Of a stretch of 42,608 nucleotides of DNA, positions 8,270 to 17,321 are shown piece after piece. The position numbers were made by a program, and so were the translations under genes. Source of the DNA: Paraburkholderia sp. C35 (lineage in GTDB: Bacteria; Pseudomonadota; Gammaproteobacteria; Burkholderiales; Burkholderiaceae). The notes under the pieces are model-generated. The model had not been told where the DNA came from. It saw only the letters and a program-made list of their open reading frames with translations, and did no database searches. How positions within the stretch are numbered: position 1 is the first letter of the stretch; every line of letters begins with the position of its first letter. Location: positions 1 to 42,608 of the forward strand of contig NZ_QBUY01000079.1 in NCBI RefSeq assembly GCF_003121405.1, given 5' to 3'.

Positions 8270-9382
8270 TCAGGCCGTGGCCAGCGTCTTTTCAAGCGCC
8301 GCGATGAACGCCTCGTTCTCTTCCGGCAGGCCGATCGTCACGCGCAGCCATTGCGGCAAGCCGTAGCTGCCGACCGGTCGCACGATCACGCCCTGCTTCA
8401 GCAGTTCGAGATTCACGCGATTGCCCGCGCTGTCTTCATTGCCAACGCGCACCAGCACGAAGTTGCCGTGCGACGGCACGTATTCGAGACCGAGCGTGTC
8501 GACCGCTTCGGTCAGACGTCGATAGCCTTGCGCGTTCAGTTCGGCGCTTTTTTGCAGGAACGGCTTGTCGTTCAGCGCGGCAATCGCGGCCGCTTGCGCG
8601 AGCGTGTTCACGTTGAACGGCTGACGCAGACGGTTCATCAGATCGGTCAACTCCGGCTGCGCAATCGCAAAACCGACACGCAAACCGGCCAGACCGAACG
8701 CCTTCGAGAACGTGCGCGACACCAGCAGGTTCGGATAGCGCTTCACCCACGCGATCGAGTCGTAGCGCTTGTCGGCGCTCAGGTATTCCGTGTAAGCCTC
8801 GTCGAGCACGACGACCACGCTGCGCGGCACCTTGGCGAGGAACGCTTCGATCGTCGCGCCGTCGATAAACGTGCCCGTCGGGTTGTTCGGATTCGCGACA
8901 AAAACGAGACGCGTGTCGTCGCTGATGGCAGCGAGCATCGCGTCGAGATCATGGCCGTATTCAACGGCCGGCACGACGATCGCACGCGCGCCGAGGCCTT
9001 GCGTGGCCAGCGCGTACACGGCGAACGAGTACTGCGCATAGACAACCGACTGACTCTTCTCGACGAACGCATGCGCGGCCAGTTCGAGAATGTCGTTGCT
9101 GCCGTTGCCAAGCGTGATCCACTCGGCGGGCACATCGTAATGCGCCGACAGCGCCGCCTTCAGTTCGAACGCGTTCGCGTCCGGATACCGGCCGAGTTCG
9201 CTGGCTGCCTGCGCCATCGCCGTTTTCGCGGACTCCGGCATGCCGAGCGGATTCTCGTTCGACGCGAGCTTCACGATACGCGCTTCGTCCAGCCCAAATT
9301 CGCGCGCGACTTCCGAAATCGGCTTGCCAGCGACATAAGGCGCAATCGCGCGAACATAGGAAGGACCGAAAGACGTTGTCAT
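8270..9382 (-). CDS. hisC: Histidinol-phosphate aminotransferase, aromatic-cluster copy
   Basis: A 370-residue fold-type I PLP aminotransferase with LASNENPLG near residue 40, VFVANPNNPTGTF in the middle and VSRTFSKAFGLAGLRVGFA, where the lysine forms the Schiff base with PLP. This is the HisC family. Placement between pheA and tyrA, not in a histidine operon, suggests it also (or mainly) transaminates aromatic keto acids, as proposed for the HisHb member of the Pseudomonas supraoperon. A second hisC in the histidine operon would be expected elsewhere in the genome. Substrate preference is inference. Confidence 0.93.
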   Translation of the reverse strand: MTTSFGPSYVRAIAPYVAGKPISEVAREFGLDEARIVKLASNENPLGMPESAKTAMAQAASELGRYPDANAFELKAALSAHYDVPAEWITLGNGSNDILELAAHAFVEKSQSVVYAQYSFAVYALATQGLGARAIVVPAVEYGHDLDAMLAAISDDTRLVFVANPNNPTGTFIDGATIEAFLAKVPRSVVVVLDEAYTEYLSADKRYDSIAWVKRYPNLLVSRTFSKAFGLAGLRVGFAIAQPELTDLMNRLRQPFNVNTLAQAAAIAALNDKPFLQKSAELNAQGYRRLTEAVDTLGLEYVPSHGNFVLVRVGNEDSAGNRVNLELLKQGVIVRPVGSYGLPQWLRVTIGLPEENEAFIAALEKTLATA

Positions 9383-9440
9383 GTAAATCTCCGGATAATT
9401 CTTGGGCTTGCTTACTGGTTGCGAAAAGATGGCGGACGTA

Positions 9441-10523
9441 TCAGCGAGCGCGCGGATACGAACCGAGAATCTTCAGGAAGTCGGCTTTCTGGCCGAGATC
9501 GGCGAGTGCGGCAGTGACGGGCGCGTCATCGCGATGCCCTTCGACGTCGATGTAGAAGTAGTACTCCCACGTGCCGACGCGCGCCGGACGCGACTCGAAT
9601 CGCGTCATCGATACGCCGTGGCGCGCGAGCGGTTCGAGCAGCTTGAACATCGCGCCAGGCTCGTTTGCCACCGACACGATCAGCGACGTCTTGTCGTGGC
9701 CGCTCGGCCCTGTCGGCTGCTTGCCGATCATCACGAAGCGCGTGCGGTTGTGCGGATCGTCCTGAATCAGTGCATAAGCGACTTGCAGACCATATTGCGT
9801 CGCCGCGCGATCGCCGGCGATAGCCGCGATAGTCGGATCTTCCGCCGCCATGCGTGCGGCTTCGGCATTGCTCGACACAGCCTGGCGTTCGACGTGCGGC
9901 GCATGCGTCGCAAGCCAGCGCTGGCACTGCGCGAGCGCCTGAGCATGCGCGCACACGCGCGTCACGCCATTGAGGCCGCCATTGAGCGTCAGCAGATTGT
10001 GGTGAATCGGCAAAGCCAGCTCGCCGCCGATCAGCAGTTGCGTTTGCAGCAACAGATCGAGCGTGCGCGACACCGCGCCTTCCGTCGAATTTTCGATAGG
10101 AACGACGCCGAATTCCGCGCCGCCCGCTTCGACCGAGCGGAACACTTCGTCGATCGACGAGCACGGCAAACCTTCGATCGACTGACCGAAGTATTCGTGC
10201 ATTGCCTGTTCGCTATAGGTGCCTGCCGGTCCGAGATACGCGGCCGTGAGGTTCTTTTCGAGCGCGCGGCTCGCGGCCATGATTTCGCGCCAGATCGCGC
10301 TGATGTGCTCGCCGGCGAGCGGGCCATCGCTCATGTCCTGCAGACGCGCGATCACCTGCTGTTCGCGTTCCGGACGAAACACGGGCGCATTGAAGTGCTT
10401 CTTCACCTCGCCGACTTCGAGTGCGACGGCCGCACGCTGATTCAGCAGCGCGATGAGCTGCGCGTCGATCGCGTCGATGCGTTCGCGCAGCGGTTTCAGT
10501 TGAGAATTGAGTTCGTCGTCCAT
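9441..10523 (-). CDS. pheA: Bifunctional chorismate mutase / prephenate dehydratase (P-protein)
   Basis: Converts chorismate to prephenate and then to phenylpyruvate. Three domains are visible in 360 residues. An AroQ-type chorismate mutase spans about 5–90 (LRERIDAIDAQLIALLNQR, VFRPEREQQVI). A prephenate dehydratase spans about 95–270 (AYLGPAGTYSEQA, VPIENSTEGAVSRTLDLL, NRTRFVMIG, the last being the TRF catalytic motif). A C-terminal ACT domain spans about 280–355 (NEPGAMFKLLEPLARHG, ESRPA) and binds phenylalanine for feedback inhibition. It starts 73 bp downstream of serC, the order typical of the supraoperon. Confidence 0.97.
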   Translation of the reverse strand: MDDELNSQLKPLRERIDAIDAQLIALLNQRAAVALEVGEVKKHFNAPVFRPEREQQVIARLQDMSDGPLAGEHISAIWREIMAASRALEKNLTAAYLGPAGTYSEQAMHEYFGQSIEGLPCSSIDEVFRSVEAGGAEFGVVPIENSTEGAVSRTLDLLLQTQLLIGGELALPIHHNLLTLNGGLNGVTRVCAHAQALAQCQRWLATHAPHVERQAVSSNAEAARMAAEDPTIAAIAGDRAATQYGLQVAYALIQDDPHNRTRFVMIGKQPTGPSGHDKTSLIVSVANEPGAMFKLLEPLARHGVSMTRFESRPARVGTWEYYFYIDVEGHRDDAPVTAALADLGQKADFLKILGSYPRAR

Positions 10524-10596
10524 GCTTCTAAAGGGCCAATGCTATGCCCTGTATGGGGCCAGTTCGGAGAAGATGCGCGCGCTGTGACCCGACAGA

Positions 10597-11679
10597 TCAC
10601 GCGCTGCGCTGTTCGAATTCCCTCATGTACTCGACAAGCGCTTTGACGCCTTCGAGCGGCACCGCGTTGTAAATCGACGCCCGCATGCCGCCGACGGACT
10701 TGTGGCCCTTCAGCTGCACCAGCCCGCGCGCTTTCGCGCCGGCCAGGAAATCTTCGTTGCGCGACTCGTCGGCGAGGAAGAACGGTACGTTCATCCGCGA
10801 CCGCGCGTTGCGTTCCACCTTGTTCAGATAGAAGCTCGACGAATCGATGGTGTCGTACAGCCGCCCCGCCTTCTCGACGTTGCGTGTCTCGATCGCCGTC
10901 AAACCGCCCTGCTTCTTCAACCACTTGAACACCAGCCCGGCGATGTAGATCGCGTACGTGGGCGGCGTGTTGTACATCGAATTGTTCAGCGCGACCGTCT
11001 TCCACTCGAACGCCGACGGGCAGATCGCCATCGAACGATCGAGCAGATCTTCGCGCACGATCACGACGGTCACGCCCGCCATGCCGATGTTCTTCTGCGC
11101 GCCGCCGAACAGCACGCCGTACTTGGCGATGTCCATCGGGCGCGACAGGATGTGCGACGATGCGTCGGCCACCAGCGGAATATCGCCGAGATCGGGGATC
11201 TCGAAGGTTTCGACGCCGTGGATCGTTTCGTTCGTGCACAGATGTACATAGGCGGGATCGTCCGACAGGTTCCACTCGGCGCGCGTGGGCGCGTGCGTGA
11301 AGCCTTCCGCGGTTTCACCGCTGGCGGCGATGTGTGCCTTGCCGTATTTCTGCGCTTCCTTGAACGACTTCTGCGACCACGAACCCGTCACGACGAAGTC
11401 GGCGCTTTGCTTGCGGCCCATGAGGTTCATCGGAACGATTGCGTTTTCGCCGAGACCGCCGCCTTGCAGAAACAGAATCTGATGGCTCGACGGCACTTGC
11501 AGCAGATCGCGCAGATCGGTCAGCGCCTCTTCATGAATTGCCATGAATTCTTTGCCGCGATGGCTCATTTCCATCACGCTCATGCCGCTGCCGCGCCAAT
11601 CGAGCATTTCATCGGCTGCCTGGCGCAGCACTTCTTCGGGCATGGCCGCCGGACCGGCGGAGAATTTGAAGACGCGCAT
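10597..11679 (-). CDS. serC: Phosphoserine aminotransferase
   Basis: Makes 3-phosphoserine from 3-phosphohydroxypyruvate for serine synthesis and serves the related step in pyridoxal phosphate synthesis. The 360-residue protein begins MRVFKFSAGPAAMPEEVLRQ and shows GSGMSVMEMSHR, LFLQGGG and FGGAQKNIGMAGVTVVIVRE, whose lysine binds PLP. Length equals the family norm. It is the first gene after the terminator at 11736–11774, so it probably heads the serC-pheA-hisC-tyrA-aroA transcript from its own promoter in 11680–11735, although read-through from gyrA cannot be excluded. Confidence 0.97.
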   Translation of the reverse strand: MRVFKFSAGPAAMPEEVLRQAADEMLDWRGSGMSVMEMSHRGKEFMAIHEEALTDLRDLLQVPSSHQILFLQGGGLGENAIVPMNLMGRKQSADFVVTGSWSQKSFKEAQKYGKAHIAASGETAEGFTHAPTRAEWNLSDDPAYVHLCTNETIHGVETFEIPDLGDIPLVADASSHILSRPMDIAKYGVLFGGAQKNIGMAGVTVVIVREDLLDRSMAICPSAFEWKTVALNNSMYNTPPTYAIYIAGLVFKWLKKQGGLTAIETRNVEKAGRLYDTIDSSSFYLNKVERNARSRMNVPFFLADESRNEDFLAGAKARGLVQLKGHKSVGGMRASIYNAVPLEGVKALVEYMREFEQRSA

Positions 11680-11735
11680 CGTGAGAACCCTGGGAAGCAG
11701 GCACGCGGCATGGGAAAGAGCCGGAAACCGCGCCT

Positions 11736-11774
11736 GAAAAGAAAACGGCCGTCTGCGCGCACGCGCAAACGGCC
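11736..11774 (-). terminator. Likely terminator between the DUF2059 gene and serC
   Basis: GGCCGT-c-TGCGCG and CGCGCA-a-ACGGCC form a 12-bp stem with a single C·A mismatch (11747–11774). On the minus strand it is followed by TTTTCTTTTC. It follows the DUF2059 stop by about 120 bp and ends 57 bp before the serC start. Confidence 0.65.
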
Positions 11775-11893
11775 ATTATCGCATTGACGCTCAAAACCCG
11801 CCAAACGTCGACGTTCCAAGGGGTTTAACGCTTTTTCCCTTCACATCGCCGGTGACGGGCGCTCCGAGCGCCGTTCAGCCTTGTTCGACCTGC

Positions 11894-12505
11894 TTACTTC
11901 GCTGCCGGCTTGACGGAAGCAACTTCCTTGTCAGCCTGATCGCGCGTTGCCTTGATCGATTGCGGCATGTACTTCTGCATCAGACCGTTCACGACGTCGC
12001 GGCCAACCTGGTCTTGAACCTGGATGAACTTGCGGCCCGTCGGGCTCTTGTAGAAGTTGGTCAGGTCGTTGATTTCCTGCGTGCTGTAGTACTTCGCGTA
12101 TGCGTCGTACTGAGCTTGCATTGCGTCCTGCTTGAACGCGTCCGTTGCGAAAACCTGGCCTGCCGAGTCAACCAGCTTCGGCACAGCGTTCTTTTGCAGC
12201 GCCGGGACGGAAGCCTGCTTCTGCTTGTCCGTCATCGTCTTGTTTTCCGACAGTGCGTCCGACAGGATAGCCGGGACGAGCTGCTTCGCTTGCATCTGCG
12301 CGCTGTTGCCGATTGCGCCGCCCAGCTTCTGTGCGTCGATCGCGTCGAGCAGATTCTTGATGGCAGCCTGCTTCGCCGGGTCGACCGGGGCAGCAGCGGC
12401 AGCCGGAGCAGCCGGAGCGGGCTGCTGGTTTTGCAGCGCTTGCGCCATGGCGAGGGTCGGCAGGAAAGCGGCCACAACCATCAACTGCTTGAAACGTTTT
12501 TGCAT
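11894..12505 (-). CDS. Exported DUF2059-domain protein
   Basis: A 203-residue protein with a cleavable signal peptide (MQKRFKQLMVVAAFLPTLAM, cut after AMA-type residues), an Ala/Pro/Gln-rich linker (about 22–45) and a helical DUF2059 domain with YYSTQEINDLTNFYKSPTGR near the middle of its C-terminal half. The family is periplasmic and of unknown function. GTG at 12508 is in frame, but AGGGAG at 12511–12516 is 2 bp from it and 5 bp from the ATG at 12505, so the ATG is preferred. It follows gyrA by 116 bp; this gyrA-DUF2059-serC order is common in Burkholderiales. No enzymatic motif is visible. Confidence 0.88.
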   Translation of the reverse strand: MQKRFKQLMVVAAFLPTLAMAQALQNQQPAPAAPAAAAAPVDPAKQAAIKNLLDAIDAQKLGGAIGNSAQMQAKQLVPAILSDALSENKTMTDKQKQASVPALQKNAVPKLVDSAGQVFATDAFKQDAMQAQYDAYAKYYSTQEINDLTNFYKSPTGRKFIQVQDQVGRDVVNGLMQKYMPQSIKATRDQADKEVASVKPAAK

Positions 12506-12621
12506 CACTACTCCCTAAGAGAAATTAACCTGACTGCTTCGCCGCGCTGGCGGCGCATCGGCCCGATGCGCCCAAATGGCCTGCGCGGCTTTCAGCATCA
12601 CTTGAGAAGCTTTGCTGCGGA

Positions 12622-15249
12622 TTACGACGCTTCGCTGTCGTCACCGCCCGCTTCGTCCACGGACGGGTCAGCGTCGCCGTCCACGTCAGCTTCCGCTTCG
12701 GCTACTTGCTGCAGACCGGAAAGCTTGGTGCCTTCATCAAGGCTGATGAGTGTAACACCTTGCGTTGCGCGGCCCATTTCTCGAATTTCCGACACGCGCG
12801 TGCGGATCAGCACGCCCGTGTTGGTGATCAGCATGATCTGCGCTTCCTGATCGACCAGCGTCGCAGCGACCACCTTGCCGTTACGCTCGGACGTCTGGAT
12901 CGCGATCATGCCCTTTGTGCCGCGGCCGTGGCGCGTGTACTCCGTGATCGGGGTGCGCTTGCCGTAGCCATTTTCCGTTGCCGTCAGCACCGACTGCTGT
13001 TCGTCGCCGGCCACCAGCAGCGCGATGACATTCTGTCCGTCCTCGAGCTGCATGCCGCGCACGCCGCGCGCTTCGCGGCCCATCGGACGCACATCGTTTT
13101 CGTCGAAGCGCACCGCCTTGCCCGAATCCGAGAACAGCATGACATCATGCTCGCCGTCGGTGATGGCCGCGCCGATCAGGTAGTCGCCGTCATCCAGACC
13201 AACGGCGATGATGCCCTTCTTCAGCGGACGGCTGAACGCTTCCAGCGGTGTCTTCTTGACGGTGCCGAGCGCCGTCGCCATGAAAACGAACTTGTCGGCC
13301 GAAAATTCCTTCACGGGCAGCACGACCGTGATCTTTTCGCCGTCCTGCAGCGGGAACATATTGACGATCGGACGGCCGCGCGAATTGCGCGAGCCTTGCG
13401 GCACTTCGTAAACCTTCAGCCAGTACACACGGCCGCGGTTCGAGAAGCACAGGATGTGATCGTGCGTGTTCGCGATGAAGAGCGTGTCGATCCAGTCGTC
13501 TTCCTTCATCTGCGTCGCCTGCTTGCCGCGACCTCCGCGCTTCTGGGCGCGATATTCCGACAACGGCTGCGATTTCACATAACCGGAGTGCGACATCGTC
13601 ACGACCATGTCCTGCGGCGTGATGAGGTCTTCCGTGTTCAGCTCGGTCGCGTTCATCTCGATGCGCGAACGGCGTTCGTCGCCGAATTCGCTCTTGATCG
13701 AGACAAGTTCGTCGAAGATGATGGCAGTTATGCGCTCGGGACGAGCAAGAATATCCAGCAGGTCAGCGATTTGCGCCATCACGTCGCGGTACTCGCCGAT
13801 GATCTTGTCCTGCTCCAGACCCGTCAGGCGTTGCAGACGCATCTGCAGGATTTCTTGCGCCTGCGTGTCCGACAGACGGTACAGTCCGTCAGCCTGCATG
13901 CCGTACGCCGGGTTCAGCCCTTCCGGACGATACGCGGCGCGGCCGCCCGACGACGCGTTGTCCGTCTCCGCGCGCTGCAGCATCTCGCGCACGGTCGACG
14001 AATCCCACGGACGGTCCATCAACTCCTGCTTCGCGATAGGCGGCGTCGGCGCGGCCTTGATGATCGCGATGAAATCGTCGATGTTGGCGAGCGCGACGGC
14101 GAGGCCTTCGAGCACGTGGCCGCGTTCGCGGGCCTTGCGCAGTTCGTATACAGTGCGCCGCGTCAGCACTTCGCGACGATGCGACAGGAAATGCGACAGC
14201 ATTTCCTTCAGGTTCAGCAGCTTCGGCTGGCCATCGACCAGCGCGACCATGTTCATGCCGAACGTGTCTTGCAGCTGCGTTGCCTTGTACAGATTGTTGA
14301 GAATGACCTCAGGCACTTCGCCGCGCTTCAGTTCGATCACGACGCGCATGCCGCTCTTGTCGGATTCGTCGCGAATGTCCGAAATGCCTTCCAGCTTCTT
14401 CTCATTCACCAGTTCGGCGATCCGCTCGAGCAGCGAACGCTTGTTCACCTGATACGGCAGTTCGTCGACGATGATCGCCATGCGCTGACCGCGATCGATC
14501 TCTTCGAAGTGCGTGGTCGCACGCATCACGACGCGGCCGCGCCCCGTGCGGTAACCGTCGCGCACACCGGCGACGCCGTAGATGATGCCCGCCGTCGGGA
14601 AGTCCGGCGCGGGCACGATCTCGATCAGTTCGTCGATCGTCGCTTCCGGGTTCTTCAGCAGGTGATGGCAGGCGTCGACGATTTCGCTCAGGTTATGCGG
14701 CGGAATGTTGGTCGCCATGCCGACGGCAATGCCCGACGAGCCGTTGATCAGCAGGTTCGGGATGCGCGCGGGCAGGATGGTCGGCTCGCTTTCGCTGCCG
14801 TCGTAGTTCGGCTGGAAGTCGACCGTTTCCTTGTCGATGTCGGCCAGCAGTTCGTGGCCGATCTTCGCCATGCGGATTTCGGTGTAACGCATGGCCGCGG
14901 CGTTGTCGCCGTCGACTGACCCGAAATTGCCTTGTCCATCGACGAGCATGTAGCGCAGCGAAAAATCCTGCGCCATGCGGACGATGGTGTCGTAGACAGC
15001 CGAGTCGCCGTGCGGATGGTACTTACCGATCACGTCGCCGACGATACGGGCCGACTTCTTGTACGCCCGGTTCCAGTCGTTGTTCAGCTCGTGCATGGCG
15101 TACAGCACGCGCCGATGCACCGGCTTCAGGCCATCGCGGACATCGGGAAGCGCGCGCCCTACGATCACGCTCATCGCGTACTCGATATACGAGCGGCGCA
15201 TTTCCTCCTCTAGGGAGATTGGTAGAGTCTCTTTGGCGAATTGATCCAT
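12622..15249 (-). CDS. gyrA: DNA gyrase subunit A
   Basis: The breakage-reunion subunit of DNA gyrase, which introduces negative supercoils. The 875-residue protein has the 5Y-CAP core with the active-site tyrosine at residue 122 (AAMRYTEIRMAKI) and a C-terminal beta-pinwheel. The pinwheel contains QKRGGRGKQA, the GyrA box that wraps DNA and separates gyrase from topoisomerase IV. The quinolone-resistance region reads YHPHGDSAVYDTIVRMAQ with Ser83 and Asp87, the sensitive-type residues in E. coli numbering. The C-terminal tail is acidic (GDADPSVDEAGGDDSEAS). An extended -10 promoter is present upstream. Confidence 0.98.
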   Translation of the reverse strand: MDQFAKETLPISLEEEMRRSYIEYAMSVIVGRALPDVRDGLKPVHRRVLYAMHELNNDWNRAYKKSARIVGDVIGKYHPHGDSAVYDTIVRMAQDFSLRYMLVDGQGNFGSVDGDNAAAMRYTEIRMAKIGHELLADIDKETVDFQPNYDGSESEPTILPARIPNLLINGSSGIAVGMATNIPPHNLSEIVDACHHLLKNPEATIDELIEIVPAPDFPTAGIIYGVAGVRDGYRTGRGRVVMRATTHFEEIDRGQRMAIIVDELPYQVNKRSLLERIAELVNEKKLEGISDIRDESDKSGMRVVIELKRGEVPEVILNNLYKATQLQDTFGMNMVALVDGQPKLLNLKEMLSHFLSHRREVLTRRTVYELRKARERGHVLEGLAVALANIDDFIAIIKAAPTPPIAKQELMDRPWDSSTVREMLQRAETDNASSGGRAAYRPEGLNPAYGMQADGLYRLSDTQAQEILQMRLQRLTGLEQDKIIGEYRDVMAQIADLLDILARPERITAIIFDELVSIKSEFGDERRSRIEMNATELNTEDLITPQDMVVTMSHSGYVKSQPLSEYRAQKRGGRGKQATQMKEDDWIDTLFIANTHDHILCFSNRGRVYWLKVYEVPQGSRNSRGRPIVNMFPLQDGEKITVVLPVKEFSADKFVFMATALGTVKKTPLEAFSRPLKKGIIAVGLDDGDYLIGAAITDGEHDVMLFSDSGKAVRFDENDVRPMGREARGVRGMQLEDGQNVIALLVAGDEQQSVLTATENGYGKRTPITEYTRHGRGTKGMIAIQTSERNGKVVAATLVDQEAQIMLITNTGVLIRTRVSEIREMGRATQGVTLISLDEGTKLSGLQQVAEAEADVDGDADPSVDEAGGDDSEAS

Positions 15250-15362
15250 TGTCCGTATCGTTTACGCGCGAAGACGATGAGGGAAACGCGTTCTTCACCT
15301 CACCGCTTGGGCCTACCCCTGGGTCTACTTCTTGTGCGGCTGCGAGCGCAGCGCATCACGCG

Positions 15363-15371
15363 ATTCTACCA
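15363..15371 (-). promoter_or_regulatory. Candidate extended -10 promoter of gyrA
   Basis: On the minus strand the sequence reads TGGTAGAAT, a TGn-TAGAAT extended -10 element, 114 bp upstream of the gyrA ATG. No good -35 hexamer lies 17 bp further up, which is tolerated by extended -10 promoters. Not experimentally supported here. Confidence 0.45.
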
Positions 15372-15679
15372 TGCGGCGCATCCGCTCCCGGGGACCTGCG
15401 TATACCTATTAGTGGGACGCGCGAAAACGCCACCTGGAAGCGCCTCGTGAGCGACGCGACCAGGCCCGGAAAATGCTCCCTCGCATGCCGCCCGAAACCG
15501 CCTCTGGCGGCCTTTTGACGAACTTGACACCTTTTGTTGCGCATGCACCACATTCGAACGGGTGGATAGATAGGGGGCGGATTTTTTTATCGTCGGAAGG
15601 GAACGATATGGCAAAATGCGAACGCACAAGTTTAGACACTGCTCGAAGTCTATACACAGCGTCTTTTGTTTGGCACCGA

Positions 15680-15688
15680 TGTTATACT
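15680..15688 (+). promoter_or_regulatory. Candidate extended -10 promoter of the OmpA-family gene
   Basis: TGTTATACT matches TGn-TATACT. It lies about 77 bp upstream of the ATG at 15765. The -35 region is poor. The start codon is preceded by a strong GAGAGGAGAA ribosome-binding site, as expected for an abundant envelope protein. Confidence 0.5.
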
Positions 15689-15764
15689 TCGAGCAATGTA
15701 TGACTGGTCTTCGTCAACAGGCTCGCAGTAAACCTGCGGTAATCTCAATTTCGAGAGGAGAAAT

Positions 15765-16412
15765 ATGAATAAACTTTCAAAGCTCGCGTTCATTGCAGCT
15801 ACCGCAGTTATGGCTGCATCCGCTATGGCACAGTCGGTGCCGGCGTCGCGACAAGCTACGAACGACAACTGGGTGAACGGCACGGGCGAATACGTGTGGA
15901 TGAACGGCACGAACGAACTGTGCTGGCGCGATGCGTTCTGGACGCCGGCAACGGCTAACGCAAAGTGCGATGGCGCACTGGTCGCACAAGCACCGACGCC
16001 GCCGGCACCGGCACCTGTCGCTCCGGTTATCACGAGCCAGAAGATCACGTATCAAGCTGACACGCTGTTCGACTTCGACAAGGCTATCCTGAAGCCGGCT
16101 GGCAAGGAAAAGCTGGACGACCTGGCATCGAAGATTCAAGGCCTGAACCTGGAAGTCGTTGTGGCAACGGGCTACACCGACCGCATCGGTTCGGACAAGT
16201 ACAACGACCGTCTGTCGCTGCGTCGTGCACAAGCTGTCAAGGCATACCTGGTCAGCAAGGGCATCGAAGCCAACCGTATCTACACGGAAGGCAAGGGCAA
16301 GCGTAACCCGGTCACGACGGGCTGCAACCAGAAGAACCGTAAGCAACTCATCGCCTGCCTCGCACCGGATCGCCGCGTGGAAGTCGAAGTTGTCGGTACT
16401 TCGAAGCAGTAA
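15765..16412 (+). CDS. OmpA-family outer-membrane/peptidoglycan-binding protein
   Basis: A 215-residue exported protein. Residues 1–23 are a signal peptide (MNKLSKLAFIAATAVMAASA). A short N-terminal region contains NGTNELCWRDAFWTPATA. An Ala/Pro linker (about 70–85) is followed by an OmpA-like domain (about 95–210) with DFDKAILKPAGKEKLDDL, TGYTDRIGSDKYNDRLSLRR (the diaminopimelate/peptidoglycan-binding signature) and PDRRVEVEV. Two cysteines near the C-terminus (CNQKNRKQLIAC) probably form a disulphide. There is no eight-strand barrel, so it is a periplasmic OmpA-like protein and not a full porin. The very strong ribosome-binding site and own terminator suggest high, monocistronic expression. 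Confidence 0.9.
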   Translation: MNKLSKLAFIAATAVMAASAMAQSVPASRQATNDNWVNGTGEYVWMNGTNELCWRDAFWTPATANAKCDGALVAQAPTPPAPAPVAPVITSQKITYQADTLFDFDKAILKPAGKEKLDDLASKIQGLNLEVVVATGYTDRIGSDKYNDRLSLRRAQAVKAYLVSKGIEANRIYTEGKGKRNPVTTGCNQKNRKQLIACLAPDRRVEVEVVGTSKQ

Positions 16413-16435
16413 GCTACAAAATACCGCAGTATCCA

Positions 16436-16461
16436 AGCCCCGCTTCGGCGGGGCTTTTTTT
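16436..16461 (+). terminator. Rho-independent terminator after the OmpA-family gene
   Basis: AGCCCCGC-TTCG-GCGGGGCT gives an 8-bp stem with a stable UUCG tetraloop and a run of seven T. It starts 24 bp after the stop codon. Confidence 0.93.
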
Positions 16462-16528
16462 ATCTCCGCGCGCCGCAGGCATCTGCCCACGTTCGGGCAA
16501 CAGGCGCCACCCGCATCCCGGCCCGTTT

Positions 16529-16557
16529 TTGCCGCTCCCTGCTCCGCCCTATATACT
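16529..16557 (+). promoter_or_regulatory. Candidate sigma-70 promoter of ubiG-gph
   Basis: TTGCCG (16529–16534) and TATACT (16552–16557) are separated by 17 bp. The predicted start point is near 16564, 45 bp upstream of the ubiG ATG and downstream of the preceding terminator. Confidence 0.6.
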
Positions 16558-16608
16558 CAGGGTTTCTCCGATCCACCCCGCTCTTCCGCCCTCGAGGCCG
16601 CATCCGAC

Positions 16609-17307
16609 ATGACCAATGCCGATCCCCACGAACTGCAGAAATTCAGCGATCTCGCCCATCGCTGGTGGGACCCGAACGCCGAGTTCAAACCGCTGCACGA
16701 ACTGAATCCGGTGCGGCTCAACTGGATCGACGCGCATGCGCATCTCGCCGGCAAGCGGGTGCTCGACATCGGTTGCGGCGGCGGGATTCTGTCGGAGTCG
16801 ATGGCGACATTGGGTGCCGATGTGAAGGGAATCGACCTCTCGCACGAAGCCTTGGGCGTCGCCGATCTTCACAGCCTTGAAAGCGGTGTAACGGTAAATT
16901 ACGAGGAAATCGCTGCGGAAGCGCTGGCCGCTCGCGAGCCGGCATCGTTCGACGTCGTCACCTGCATGGAAATGCTCGAGCACGTGCCCGATCCGTCCAA
17001 GGTGGTCGAAGCGTGCAGAACGCTCGTGAAGCCGGGCGGCTGGGTGTTCTTCTCGACGCTCAACCGCAACGTGAAGTCGTACCTGCTTGCCGTGATCGGC
17101 GCGGAATACATCGCGCGCATGCTGCCTAAGGGCACGCACGATTACGCTCGCTTCATCCGTCCGTCGGAGCTCGCGGGCTTTGCGCGTGCGGCGGGTCTGC
17201 ATACCGTCGAACTCAAGGGCATCACCTATAACCCGCTGACGCGCCATTTCGGCCTGTCGAGCGACACCGACGTCAACTACATGCTCGCGTGCCGTCGCGA
17301 CGCGTGA
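16609..17307 (+). CDS. ubiG: Ubiquinone biosynthesis O-methyltransferase UbiG
   Basis: An S-adenosylmethionine-dependent enzyme that performs both O-methylations in ubiquinone synthesis. The 232-residue protein has FSDLAHRWWDPNAEFKPLHE at the N-terminus (family signature), the SAM motif VLDIGCGGGILSESMA near residue 50, VTCMEMLEHVPDP (motif II) and GGWVFFSTLNRN (motif III). The open frame continues upstream through the OmpA-family gene, but the ATG at 16609 gives the normal family length and follows the promoter. The stop is 14 bp before gph, so the two are likely cotranscribed. Confidence 0.96.
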   Translation: MTNADPHELQKFSDLAHRWWDPNAEFKPLHELNPVRLNWIDAHAHLAGKRVLDIGCGGGILSESMATLGADVKGIDLSHEALGVADLHSLESGVTVNYEEIAAEALAAREPASFDVVTCMEMLEHVPDPSKVVEACRTLVKPGGWVFFSTLNRNVKSYLLAVIGAEYIARMLPKGTHDYARFIRPSELAGFARAAGLHTVELKGITYNPLTRHFGLSSDTDVNYMLACRRDA

Positions 17308-17321
17308 TCCAGCCTAATTCA

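Larger units (their letters stand above)
15250..15764. other. 515-bp divergent intergenic region between gyrA and the OmpA-family gene
   Basis: This stretch carries the leftward gyrA promoter (15363–15371) and the rightward promoter for the OmpA-family gene (15680–15688). A small hairpin CCGCC-TCT-GGCGG followed by CCTTTT (15498–15514) resembles a weak rightward terminator. Several open frames cross it, but none has a convincing start or family resemblance, and I call no gene. Confidence 0.5.

Noticed and set aside
12706..14919. A 737-codon open frame antisense to gyrA
   Set aside because: It is rich in Arg, His, Asp and Val and has no family resemblance, as expected for the complement of a high-G+C gene. 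GyrA on the other strand is certain.
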